Below, one piece after another: positions 56,414-64,000 of a stretch of DNA of 64,000 nt; positions within the stretch are counted from its first letter, which is position 1; every line of letters begins with the position of its first letter. The position numbers were made by a program, and so were the translations under genes. The notes beneath the pieces are model-generated. The model ran no database searches, had not been told where the DNA came from, and was given only the letters and a program-made list of their open reading frames with translations. The DNA is from SAR324 cluster bacterium JCVI-SC AAA005 (GTDB taxonomy: Bacteria > SAR324 > NAC60-12). The stretch lies in assembly GCA_000224765.2 (NCBI GenBank), contig AGAU01000043.1, positions 1 through 64,000 of the forward strand, written 5' to 3'.

Positions 56414-59116
56414 TCATGAAGCTTTCCTCATTGACTCTAGTTCCTGAAGTTGCTGTTCCAAAGCGGTCATCATCTTTTCAGAAGATTCAAGCTTCTCTCG
56501 CAATTCCAGGACTACGCTCTCCGGGGCTTTAGCCAGAAATCCCTGATTGTTGAGCTTTTGCTGACTTTTCTTACAGAACTCTTCCTCCTTCTTAAGCTTT
56601 TTCTGCAGAGAGAGAATTTCCTCGCTCCAATCCACATCTCCAGCATCAATTAAGGCCAATGTGTCTGAAAAATAACTGCTAAGTACCGCATCATGATTAC
56701 TGACATCAGGTTCCTTAGACTGTATATCCAATGAATTCAGTCGAGCCAGTCTAAGGATCAGGTCCTTGTGCTCATTCAGTAAATCTGTGTATTGTATTGA
56801 CTGTAAGATAGCTGGGATCTGTTTGTCCATTCCCAACCGGGCTCTTTCCCGCAATGCGCGAATTGTTGTAATGGCTTCTTTGATGTACTCGATGCTTGAA
56901 TGACTTTTAGAGTACTCATGGTGCTGAATGACTGTGGGCCAATCACTTCCGATCAACAACCTTGGCTGACGGAATTCCTTCCAGAGAGTTTCAGTTACAA
57001 AGGGAACAAAAGGATGTAATAGACGTAGGAGGGTCGTAAAGCTGTAAGCAAGTACCTGGTTATCAATTACTGTACGCTGGGGGTTTTTATCAATCTCAAG
57101 ATACCAGTCACAGTATTCATTCCAGAAAAAGCTACGTAGCTGATCAATCGCATCTGAGAGCCTGTATTGCTCCAACAGCCTTTGGGTATCACTAACAATG
57201 TGTCGAATTTGATGTAGCAACCATCGGGACGTGTCCCCATCCACCTGTAATGGAGGTGTCACCGGAGTATTCTCCGGTAGGTTCATCAAGATGTAGCGTC
57301 CTGCGTTCCAGAGCTTATTGGCGAAGCGACGACAGCTTTCCAATTTTTCAGGATACAGACGCAGATCCTGCCCCGGACCTGTACCCACTATTAAAGCTAA
57401 CCGCAGGGCATCCGTCCCATAATCACGGATGCTCTCTAGTGGGTCAATACAAGTTGCTGGGTCCGACTTCGACATCTTCTTACCCTCTTTGGTCCGAACT
57501 AAACCATGGAGGTATACAGTCTGGAACGGAATCTCTTCAACCATGTAGGTAGTCATCAAGATCATCCGAGCCACCCAAAAGAATAGGATATCATACCCCG
57601 TTTCCATCACGTGGGTTGGGTGGAATTTCTGATAATCTGGGCTTTGCTTTAGTAATTCCTGAAAAGAATTTGTACTATCTGCTGCCTTTTCTGGATCTAC
57701 CAAGGTGCTCCACGTCCACAGTGCTGAGGAAAACCAGGTATCCAGTGTATCTTCATCCTGGCTCCAGTCCTCCCCATCTGGTACAACACCGATTTGAATT
57801 TCTGCAGAATCTCCTTTTCCACGATACCATACAGGGACCCTGTGGCCCCACCAAATCTGCCGAGAAATGCACCAATCTCGGAGGTTCTCAACCCAGTGAA
57901 AATAAGTATTGTTGAAGCGATCCGGAACAATTTGGATATCCCCCTCACGCACAACAGCGATAAGAATTTCTCGCAAGCTCCGTTTTTTACCTTTCCACGG
58001 CACTACAGGCTTGTTGACATCAATAAACCACTGCTCACGAATCTGGGGTTCTATCGAACCACCACCACGACTATTGAAGGCTTTGCTATTGACATAGTCT
58101 CCATCAGTTTTCACCAGCAAACCCTTGGCTGCTAACTTCTCAACAATTTTTGGTCTTGCTTCCTCGATGGGCATCTCAGCAAACTCTCCTGCATTTGCCA
58201 GCAAGCGCCCTTGAAAGTCGATAATCTGTTCCTTGTCTAGTTGATGACGTTCTGCGATATCGAAGTCAGTATGATCATGCCATGGAGTAATAGTCATCAC
58301 ACCTGTTCCAAAGGATGGATCCACGACAGAATCCTTGATGATCGTAGCCTCGACAGGTCCATTGATCCATTCGCACTCAAAGGTGTCGCCGTGGCTGAAC
58401 TCTAAGTAACGATCATCATCCGGATGCATCACGACATACTTGTCACCAAATTTTGTCTCTGGACGAACCGTTCCAATCTGGAAAGGCCCATACTGAAAGG
58501 TATAGAATGGCGATGCCACTTCCTTACGGTCCACCTCATCGTCTGAGACATTCGTTTGTAGCTTCGGATCCCAGTTAACGATTCGATGCCCACGATAGAT
58601 CAGTCCCTCTGTATGCATCTGTGAAAAGGTCTCATTGACACATCTGTTCAGTTGAGGATCCATCGTGTAGCGGTCCCTCGACCAATCACAACTGGAACCC
58701 ATTGCTCGTACTTGGTTTTTGATCGTATCCCTTGAACTCAGTACATAGTCTGCGATCCGTCTCAAGACTTCATCTCTACCCAACTCTTTTCTTGGATCGG
58801 CAATTCCTTCTTCTCGCTGAATTTTCTGTAGAACCACGTTCTCGGTGGCGATCGCTGCGTGGTCCGTACCAGGTACCCAGAGTGCTTCGTAACCACGCAT
58901 CCGTTGCCAGCGAATCAGAATGTCTTCAAGTGCCAACATAACCGCATGCCCCACATGCAATTGCCCCGTGGCATTAGGAGGAGGCATTGAGATGGTGAAG
59001 CCAGGCTTGTCGGATTGAGCGTCTGCTCGGAACCAACCACCTTCCTCCCACTGTTGATAGAGATCGGTTTCAAATTCCTGGGGGTTATATGTCTTGGCAA
59101 GGGATGTCATGGCCAT
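56414..59116 (-). CDS. valS: Valyl-tRNA synthetase
   Basis: 900 residues. Class I synthetase: HVGH at residues 54-57 within NATGQLHVGHAVML, the editing-domain region after RKEVASPFYTFQYGP, and KMSKS in EGKKMSKSDPATCID. The C-terminal 60 residues are a coiled coil (SLQKKLKKEEEFCKKSQQKL and after), as in bacterial ValRS. It charges tRNA-Val with valine and edits threonine. Length is normal; it starts at ATG 59116. It lies 53 bases downstream of dapB. Confidence 0.97.
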   Translation of the reverse strand: MAMTSLAKTYNPQEFETDLYQQWEEGGWFRADAQSDKPGFTISMPPPNATGQLHVGHAVMLALEDILIRWQRMRGYEALWVPGTDHAAIATENVVLQKIQREEGIADPRKELGRDEVLRRIADYVLSSRDTIKNQVRAMGSSCDWSRDRYTMDPQLNRCVNETFSQMHTEGLIYRGHRIVNWDPKLQTNVSDDEVDRKEVASPFYTFQYGPFQIGTVRPETKFGDKYVVMHPDDDRYLEFSHGDTFECEWINGPVEATIIKDSVVDPSFGTGVMTITPWHDHTDFDIAERHQLDKEQIIDFQGRLLANAGEFAEMPIEEARPKIVEKLAAKGLLVKTDGDYVNSKAFNSRGGGSIEPQIREQWFIDVNKPVVPWKGKKRSLREILIAVVREGDIQIVPDRFNNTYFHWVENLRDWCISRQIWWGHRVPVWYRGKGDSAEIQIGVVPDGEDWSQDEDTLDTWFSSALWTWSTLVDPEKAADSTNSFQELLKQSPDYQKFHPTHVMETGYDILFFWVARMILMTTYMVEEIPFQTVYLHGLVRTKEGKKMSKSDPATCIDPLESIRDYGTDALRLALIVGTGPGQDLRLYPEKLESCRRFANKLWNAGRYILMNLPENTPVTPPLQVDGDTSRWLLHQIRHIVSDTQRLLEQYRLSDAIDQLRSFFWNEYCDWYLEIDKNPQRTVIDNQVLAYSFTTLLRLLHPFVPFVTETLWKEFRQPRLLIGSDWPTVIQHHEYSKSHSSIEYIKEAITTIRALRERARLGMDKQIPAILQSIQYTDLLNEHKDLILRLARLNSLDIQSKEPDVSNHDAVLSSYFSDTLALIDAGDVDWSEEILSLQKKLKKEEEFCKKSQQKLNNQGFLAKAPESVVLELREKLESSEKMMTALEQQLQELESMRKAS

Positions 59117-59169
59117 TTGAATGACGGGGTTGGGAGAAATGCATTAATCATTAAAAGATTAGCATCTGA

Positions 59170-59907
59170 TTAGAGAAGATGTTCGAGACCATAAAAGAGT
59201 TGCTGAGATCCAATCACTTTTGTGCAGGCGAGGCAAACGCCAGGCATGAAGGATTCCCGGTGAATCGAATCATGTCGAATGGTCAGTGTTTCTCCAGTCC
59301 CCCCAAAGATTATTTCTTGATGAGCAACCAGTCCCGGCAATCTCAGAGAATGAACCCTGACTCCGTGCACTTCTGATCCCCGCGCACCTTCAAACAGCTC
59401 TCTCTCTTCCACCAGAACTTTTGGGATTTCCTGGCGCGCTTCGGCGATTAGCTGTGCAGTCTTGACTGCGGTTCCTGAGGGTGCATCGGCTTTCCGATTA
59501 TGGTGGAGTTCAATCACCTCTACATCGGGGAAATACTTGACAGCGTCCTGTGCATATTTCATCAATAATACTGCACCAATCGCAAAATTTGGGGCAATTA
59601 GCCCCCCAATGCGCTTGTCTTTAGCAAATTGCTGTAGTTCTACTACCTGCTCCGACAATAGACCACTGGTTCCAACAACAGGATGCACTCCAGCTTCCAA
59701 AATCTTACAAGTATTTTCAAACGCGACCGTAGCAGTTGTAAAATCCACTACTGCTTGCGCCTGGCTTGCCTTAATTCTGGTAATCAAATCATCACCAAGG
59801 TCTGTCTGATCAACTAGTTGGAGATCTGATGCTGCTGTAACTGCTTTGACAACTTCTTGGCCCATGCGGCCTTTAGCGCCGTTTACCAAAACACGAATAT
59901 TCTTCAT
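59170..59907 (-). CDS. dapB: 4-hydroxy-tetrahydrodipicolinate reductase
   Basis: 245 residues. NAD(P)H turn GAKGRMGQEV at the N-terminus, VVDFTTATV, and the signature ELHHNRKADAPSGTAV with catalytic His and Lys. Slightly shorter than the E. coli enzyme (about 270), as in many bacteria. It makes tetrahydrodipicolinate for lysine and diaminopimelate, the latter needed for peptidoglycan. Same strand as valS. Confidence 0.95.
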   Translation of the reverse strand: MKNIRVLVNGAKGRMGQEVVKAVTAASDLQLVDQTDLGDDLITRIKASQAQAVVDFTTATVAFENTCKILEAGVHPVVGTSGLLSEQVVELQQFAKDKRIGGLIAPNFAIGAVLLMKYAQDAVKYFPDVEVIELHHNRKADAPSGTAVKTAQLIAEARQEIPKVLVEERELFEGARGSEVHGVRVHSLRLPGLVAHQEIIFGGTGETLTIRHDSIHRESFMPGVCLACTKVIGSQQLFYGLEHLL

Positions 59908-60070
59908 TTCAGGACTTGTTGAGGGTTGGAATTAGTTACAATTCAGAAGGATTGCAAGGAAGGATGGATAGATTTGAGAGCTTTACTTAGAGCTAATTCA
60001 ATATTCAAAGTAAACGCCGGACAACTTCTGTGGGAAGTCGTTCTATATCAGAGTACGAATCAAACTCCTC

Positions 60071-61702
60071 TTAAAGCAAAACTCGACGAATATCAGTCAG
60101 GTACTTACCAAGCGACACTACAAATCGAGCTGCCTCAGCTCCATCAATCACTCGGTGGTCATAGGACACGTCAACAGGTTGCATTAATCGAGGAATAAAT
60201 TCGTTACCATTCCAGACCGGTTGCATGCGAGAACGTGTCAAGCCAAGGATCGCAACCTCTGGTGCATTAACTAAAGGAGTGAAGGCTGTACCACCAATTC
60301 CACCCAAGCTTGAAATCGTCATTGATCCTCCCTGCATGTCCTGACTCTTAAGCTTTCCATCACGCGCCTTGACACTCATCTCACCCAAATCATGAGCTAA
60401 GTCATAGACGTTTTTCTGGTCCACATCTCGAATCACAGGCACAACCAGGCCATTTGGTGTGTCCACAGCAACACCAATATGGAAGTACTTCTTGAGTATA
60501 AGGCGCTCTCCCTCTGGAGTGAGTGAGGAATTAAAGGTTGGAAAGTGCTTCAGATTTGCCGCCAGCGCCTTCATGATAAAAGCCAATAACGTGATGCGAA
60601 CACCTTGCTTGGCAGCCTCATCTTTCAATTCTTTGCGGAAATTCTCCAGGTTTGTTATGTCTACCTCATCGTGATGCGTCACTGCAGGAATATTCAACCA
60701 GACTCGATGTAGATTTTTACCCGAAATTTTCTTGATCCTGGGAAGATCCTGAGTTTCGATTTCACCGAATTTACTGAAGTCAACTTCTGGCATTGCAGGA
60801 ATCCCACTTCCTGAAGCTGCCGGTGCCGAAATATCTCCCGATTCAGCTTTTGTGACAGCCTGCTTAACGTAACTTTGAACGTTTTCTTTGGTGATGCGAT
60901 TCTTCCGACCAGAGCCACTCAACTTGGAGAGATCCACTCCCAGTTCTCTCGCAAACTTACGAACCGATGGACTCGCATGTGCTTTGCGAAAGGCAGCCTC
61001 ATCGATCTTGCTTGGTTCTACAACTGAATTTGTAGGTTCAGCTTGGGCAGTTGTAGGTGCTGAGTCTTTCTGCCCTACCTTAGGATTTGAGGATGCAGGG
61101 GCGGAAAGCGCGGTTGCAACACCGCCTGAAGTACTTAAGCGTATAACAGCAGTTCCTGCAGAAACACTATCTCCCACCTTGACCATTACCGCTTCAATTG
61201 TACCAGCATCTGAAGAAGGCACCTCCATCGTGGCCTTGTCACTCTCCAAGGTAATCAACGGGTCTTCCACGTTGACGGCATCTCCTGGTTTGACAAAGAT
61301 CTCAATGATCTCCACATTCTGAAAGTCACCAATATCTGGCACAATCACTTCCACGGAAGCAGACACTACTTGTGCCAAGGCTAACGCTTGATCAGCAGAT
61401 GAGATACTAGGAGATGAAATAGGAGCCTCAACCACCTCTGTTGAAGTTGACTGGCTGGCACCTGTTGCCAGCAGTTGTAGAATCGACATTCCCTCTGAAA
61501 CACGGTCTCCGACCTTGACCAGCAACTCAGCCACTTGTCCATCTTCTGGGCAAGGCACATCCATTGTAGCTTTGTCACTCTCCAACGTCATCACTGGATC
61601 CTCTGCCTTCAGTGAATCACCTGGCTTGACAAGGATTTCGATGACTTCTACATCACTGAAGTCACCAATATCTGGGACCTTGATTTCCTTGATCGTAGAC
61701 AT
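60071..61702 (-). CDS. aceF: Dihydrolipoyllysine acetyltransferase (PDH E2)
   Basis: 543 residues. Two lipoyl domains with modified lysines Lys44 and Lys156 (both in ESDKATM), a linker rich in Ala, Ser, Thr and Pro, a subunit-binding domain ASPSVRKFARELGVDLSKL, and the catalytic domain with HRVIDGAEAARF. It transfers acetyl groups to CoA in the pyruvate dehydrogenase complex. It is the second gene of aceE-aceF; only 12 bases separate it from the aceE stop. The E3 (lpd) is not seen within this window. Confidence 0.95.
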   Translation of the reverse strand: MSTIKEIKVPDIGDFSDVEVIEILVKPGDSLKAEDPVMTLESDKATMDVPCPEDGQVAELLVKVGDRVSEGMSILQLLATGASQSTSTEVVEAPISSPSISSADQALALAQVVSASVEVIVPDIGDFQNVEIIEIFVKPGDAVNVEDPLITLESDKATMEVPSSDAGTIEAVMVKVGDSVSAGTAVIRLSTSGGVATALSAPASSNPKVGQKDSAPTTAQAEPTNSVVEPSKIDEAAFRKAHASPSVRKFARELGVDLSKLSGSGRKNRITKENVQSYVKQAVTKAESGDISAPAASGSGIPAMPEVDFSKFGEIETQDLPRIKKISGKNLHRVWLNIPAVTHHDEVDITNLENFRKELKDEAAKQGVRITLLAFIMKALAANLKHFPTFNSSLTPEGERLILKKYFHIGVAVDTPNGLVVPVIRDVDQKNVYDLAHDLGEMSVKARDGKLKSQDMQGGSMTISSLGGIGGTAFTPLVNAPEVAILGLTRSRMQPVWNGNEFIPRLMQPVDVSYDHRVIDGAEAARFVVSLGKYLTDIRRVLL

Positions 61703-61714
61703 GTATTCACTCTC

Positions 61715-64000
61715 TCAAGCATAAAGTGGGTTAGTTTTTTCCGGATCAATACCGTACTTACGAATAGCCTTAGCAACTTGCTTAGTGGGGATTTCTCCCT
61801 CATCCGCAAGTGACTTTAAGGCGGTAACAGCGACGTGGTAGCGATCCACCTCAAAGTGGCTCCGCAGGGCTTTCCGGAAATCACTGCGTCCGTAGCCATC
61901 CGTCCCCAGAACGGTGTATCTTCGTGGGACAGCAGCCCTTATCTGATCAGCAAAGCGCTTAACATAGTCGGTTGCAGCAATGACTGGACCTGTCGTTTTA
62001 GCAAGACACTGCTCCACATGACTCTTTCTCGGAGTCTCTTCTGGGTGCAACCGATTCCAGTGTTCTACCTCCACAATATCACGATGCAGTTCATTGAAAC
62101 TTGGACAACTCCAGAGATCTGACTGAACACCCCAATCTTCCGCCAATATATCTGCGCCAGCCATCACTTCACGGAAAATGGAACCACAACCCAAAAGCTG
62201 TACTCTCAGCTTGCCCGGCTTACCTGCCTGGAATTGATACATGCCCTTGAGGATGTTCTCTTCATGCCCCTCGGGCATTCCTGGTTGCGGGTAGTTTTCG
62301 TTCAAGGTAGTGATGTAGTAGAAGACATTTTCTTGCAATTCATTCATGCGGTAGAGGCCATTTTGGAAGATGACCGTCACCTCATGTGAAAAAGTTGGAT
62401 CGTAGGAAACACAGTTGGGAATGTTAGCTGCCAGGATCTGGCTGTGTCCATCTTCGTGCTGCAGACCCTCCCCGTTCAGGGTCGTTCTACCAGAGGTTGC
62501 TCCAATCAGAAAACCACGGGCCTGCATGTCTCCTGCTGCCCAGGCAAGATCTCCAATTCGTTGGAATCCAAACATCGAGTAGAAGATGTACACCGGAATC
62601 ATCTGCAATCCAGAGGAACTGTAGGAAGTTGCTGCTGCAATCCACGATGACATCGCTCCCGCCTCATTAATTCCTTCCTGAAGCAGTTGGCCTTTCTGAT
62701 CTTCGCGGTAATACATCAACTGATCACGGTCAACCGGCTCGTACTTTTGTCCTTCATGAGCATAGATCCCAATTTGGCGGAACATTCCCTCCATCCCGAA
62801 AGTACGGGCCTCATCTGGAACAATTGGCACTAAGCGTGGGCCAAGTTTCTTGTCACGGGTCAGCATGGTCATTGCCTGGACCAATGCTTGGGTCGTGGAC
62901 ATCTCGCGAGCCCCAGAGTCCTTCAGCAAGCGTTCAAAGGTGCTCAGTTCCGGAGCCTTAAGTTCATCTCCACGCTGTAAACGCATTGGCATAAACCCAC
63001 CAAGTTTCTCACGCCGTTCCCTTAGATACTGCATTTCCTCTGTGTTTTCATCTGGGCGGACCAACTCAAGCTTGGCGACCTGCTCATCAGAAATAGGAAG
63101 ACTGAAGCGATCACGGAACTTGCGAAGGTCGTCACTGGACATCTTCTTTTGCTGGTGGGTTGGATTCGCTGCCTCTCCCGAAGCACCCATTCCAAAGCCC
63201 TTGACCGTCTTCATCATCAATACAGTCGGCTGTCCCTGGTGATTCACAGCAGAGTGGTAGGCTGCGTAAACCTTGAAAATATCGTGGCCACCCCGCTTCA
63301 ATTTCCAGATCTCGTCATCAGTCATATTAGAGACCATCTCCAACAATTCTGGATATTTGCCGAAGAACTTCTCGCGGGTGTAAGCCCCCCCTTTGTTCTT
63401 GAAATTTTGGTACTCCCCATCTACGCACTCTTCCATCCGTTTACGCAGCAAACCCTTTGGGTCCTTGGCCAGAAGAGAATCCCAGTTTCCACCCCACAGT
63501 ACCTTGATCACGTTCCAACCCTCCCCGCGGAAGGCTCCTTCCAGCTCTTGAATGATTTTGCCATTACCACGCACTGGGCCATCAAGTCGCTGGAGATTAC
63601 AATTGATCACGAAGATCAGATTGTCTAGCTTCTCACGAGTTGCTAGGCCAATGGCTCCTAATGTTTCTGGTTCATCTGTCTCTCCATCACCAAGAAATGC
63701 CCAGACCTTTCGGTTGCGGGTATCCACCAACCCTCGATTGTAAAGATACTTGAGGAAGCGCGCCTGGTAGATGGCCATAATTGGACCCAGACCCATTGAG
63801 ACAGTCGGAAATTGCCAGAATTCTGGCATCAACCAAGGGTGTGGGTAAGACGAAACACCACTACCTCCAGCTTCTTGTCGGAAATTCAGCAAGTGGTCTT
63901 CACTGAGTCGTCCTTCCAAAAAAGCTCTGGAATAAACTCCAGGGGCGGAGTGCCCTTGGAAATAAACGAGATCGCCACCATGAGCATCGTGACGTGCGTG
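61715..64000 (-). CDS. aceE: Pyruvate dehydrogenase E1, homodimeric type, 5' end outside the window
   Basis: The frame is open to the right edge, so the N-terminus is missing; about 760 residues are in view. GHSAPGVYSRAFLEGRLSEDH and RQEAGGSGVSSYPHPWLMPE are standard AceE. The thiamine-diphosphate motif is GDGETDEPETLGAIGLATRE with Asn in FVINCN. The C-terminus ends IDPEKTNPLYA. It decarboxylates pyruvate and acetylates the E2 lipoyl groups. It is a single-chain E1, different from the alpha/beta pair at 22.8-25.3 kb. Confidence 0.95.
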   Translation of the reverse strand, partial: HARHDAHGGDLVYFQGHSAPGVYSRAFLEGRLSEDHLLNFRQEAGGSGVSSYPHPWLMPEFWQFPTVSMGLGPIMAIYQARFLKYLYNRGLVDTRNRKVWAFLGDGETDEPETLGAIGLATREKLDNLIFVINCNLQRLDGPVRGNGKIIQELEGAFRGEGWNVIKVLWGGNWDSLLAKDPKGLLRKRMEECVDGEYQNFKNKGGAYTREKFFGKYPELLEMVSNMTDDEIWKLKRGGHDIFKVYAAYHSAVNHQGQPTVLMMKTVKGFGMGASGEAANPTHQQKKMSSDDLRKFRDRFSLPISDEQVAKLELVRPDENTEEMQYLRERREKLGGFMPMRLQRGDELKAPELSTFERLLKDSGAREMSTTQALVQAMTMLTRDKKLGPRLVPIVPDEARTFGMEGMFRQIGIYAHEGQKYEPVDRDQLMYYREDQKGQLLQEGINEAGAMSSWIAAATSYSSSGLQMIPVYIFYSMFGFQRIGDLAWAAGDMQARGFLIGATSGRTTLNGEGLQHEDGHSQILAANIPNCVSYDPTFSHEVTVIFQNGLYRMNELQENVFYYITTLNENYPQPGMPEGHEENILKGMYQFQAGKPGKLRVQLLGCGSIFREVMAGADILAEDWGVQSDLWSCPSFNELHRDIVEVEHWNRLHPEETPRKSHVEQCLAKTTGPVIAATDYVKRFADQIRAAVPRRYTVLGTDGYGRSDFRKALRSHFEVDRYHVAVTALKSLADEGEIPTKQVAKAIRKYGIDPEKTNPLYA

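Overview
The window looks like the chromosome of a Gram-negative bacterium. Its housekeeping genes are class A PBP, BI-1, valS, dapB, a homodimeric E1 aceE, an aceF with two lipoyl domains, and cysD/cysNC. GC content is moderate and drops sharply in several islands. I cannot name a species; a marine proteobacterium of the delta/SAR324 type would fit but is only a guess. No tRNA, rRNA or CRISPR array was seen. Almost every intact gene lies on the minus strand, so operons read from high to low coordinates.

From about 0.7 to 36.3 kb lies a large surface-glycan biosynthesis region. It contains, in window order: an AT-rich glycosyltransferase; a broken zone with an IS5-family element and a decayed glycosyltransferase; a wbpG-hisH-hisF cassette for acetamidino-sugar formation; a methyltransferase / formyltransferase / unknown protein / AsnB / DegT aminotransferase / epimerase run; and an AT-rich island with two unusual glycosyltransferase-like proteins, an FkbM methyltransferase and three oxidoreductases. 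A set with split transketolase, SDR, E1-like beta, NUDIX, E1-like alpha, methyltransferase and epimerase follows. After it come a heptose cassette (SIS isomerase, nucleotidyltransferase, and a fused nucleotidyltransferase-kinase in inverted domain order), a 4,6-dehydratase-like enzyme, an ABC exporter/flippase, and wbpA-wbpD-wlbA for 2,3-diamino uronic acids.

From 36.3 to 50.5 kb the DNA is largely a graveyard of toxin-antitoxin and Uma2/DUF29-type genes, many killed by single in-frame stops. I can read three Uma2 copies (one intact), three nucleotidyltransferase/HI0074-type pairs (one intact), one MntA/HepT remnant, two PIN-toxin remnants, two DUF29 remnants, a broken gmd and an IS1-like remnant. 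Intact genes embedded here are cysD-cysNC and, on the plus strand, a 740-residue STT3/PglB-type oligosaccharyltransferase.

From 50.7 to 64 kb are rmlC-rmlA, a PBP1A-type synthase, a BI-1 protein, a HAD phosphatase, valS, dapB and aceE-aceF (aceE runs off the right edge).

Taken together, the window could encode the sugar supply, lipid-linked glycan flipping and oligosaccharide transfer for a bacterial protein N-glycosylation pathway using diamino-uronic sugars, alongside or overlapping with O-antigen/capsule synthesis. That linkage is inference. The genes themselves are mostly clear.
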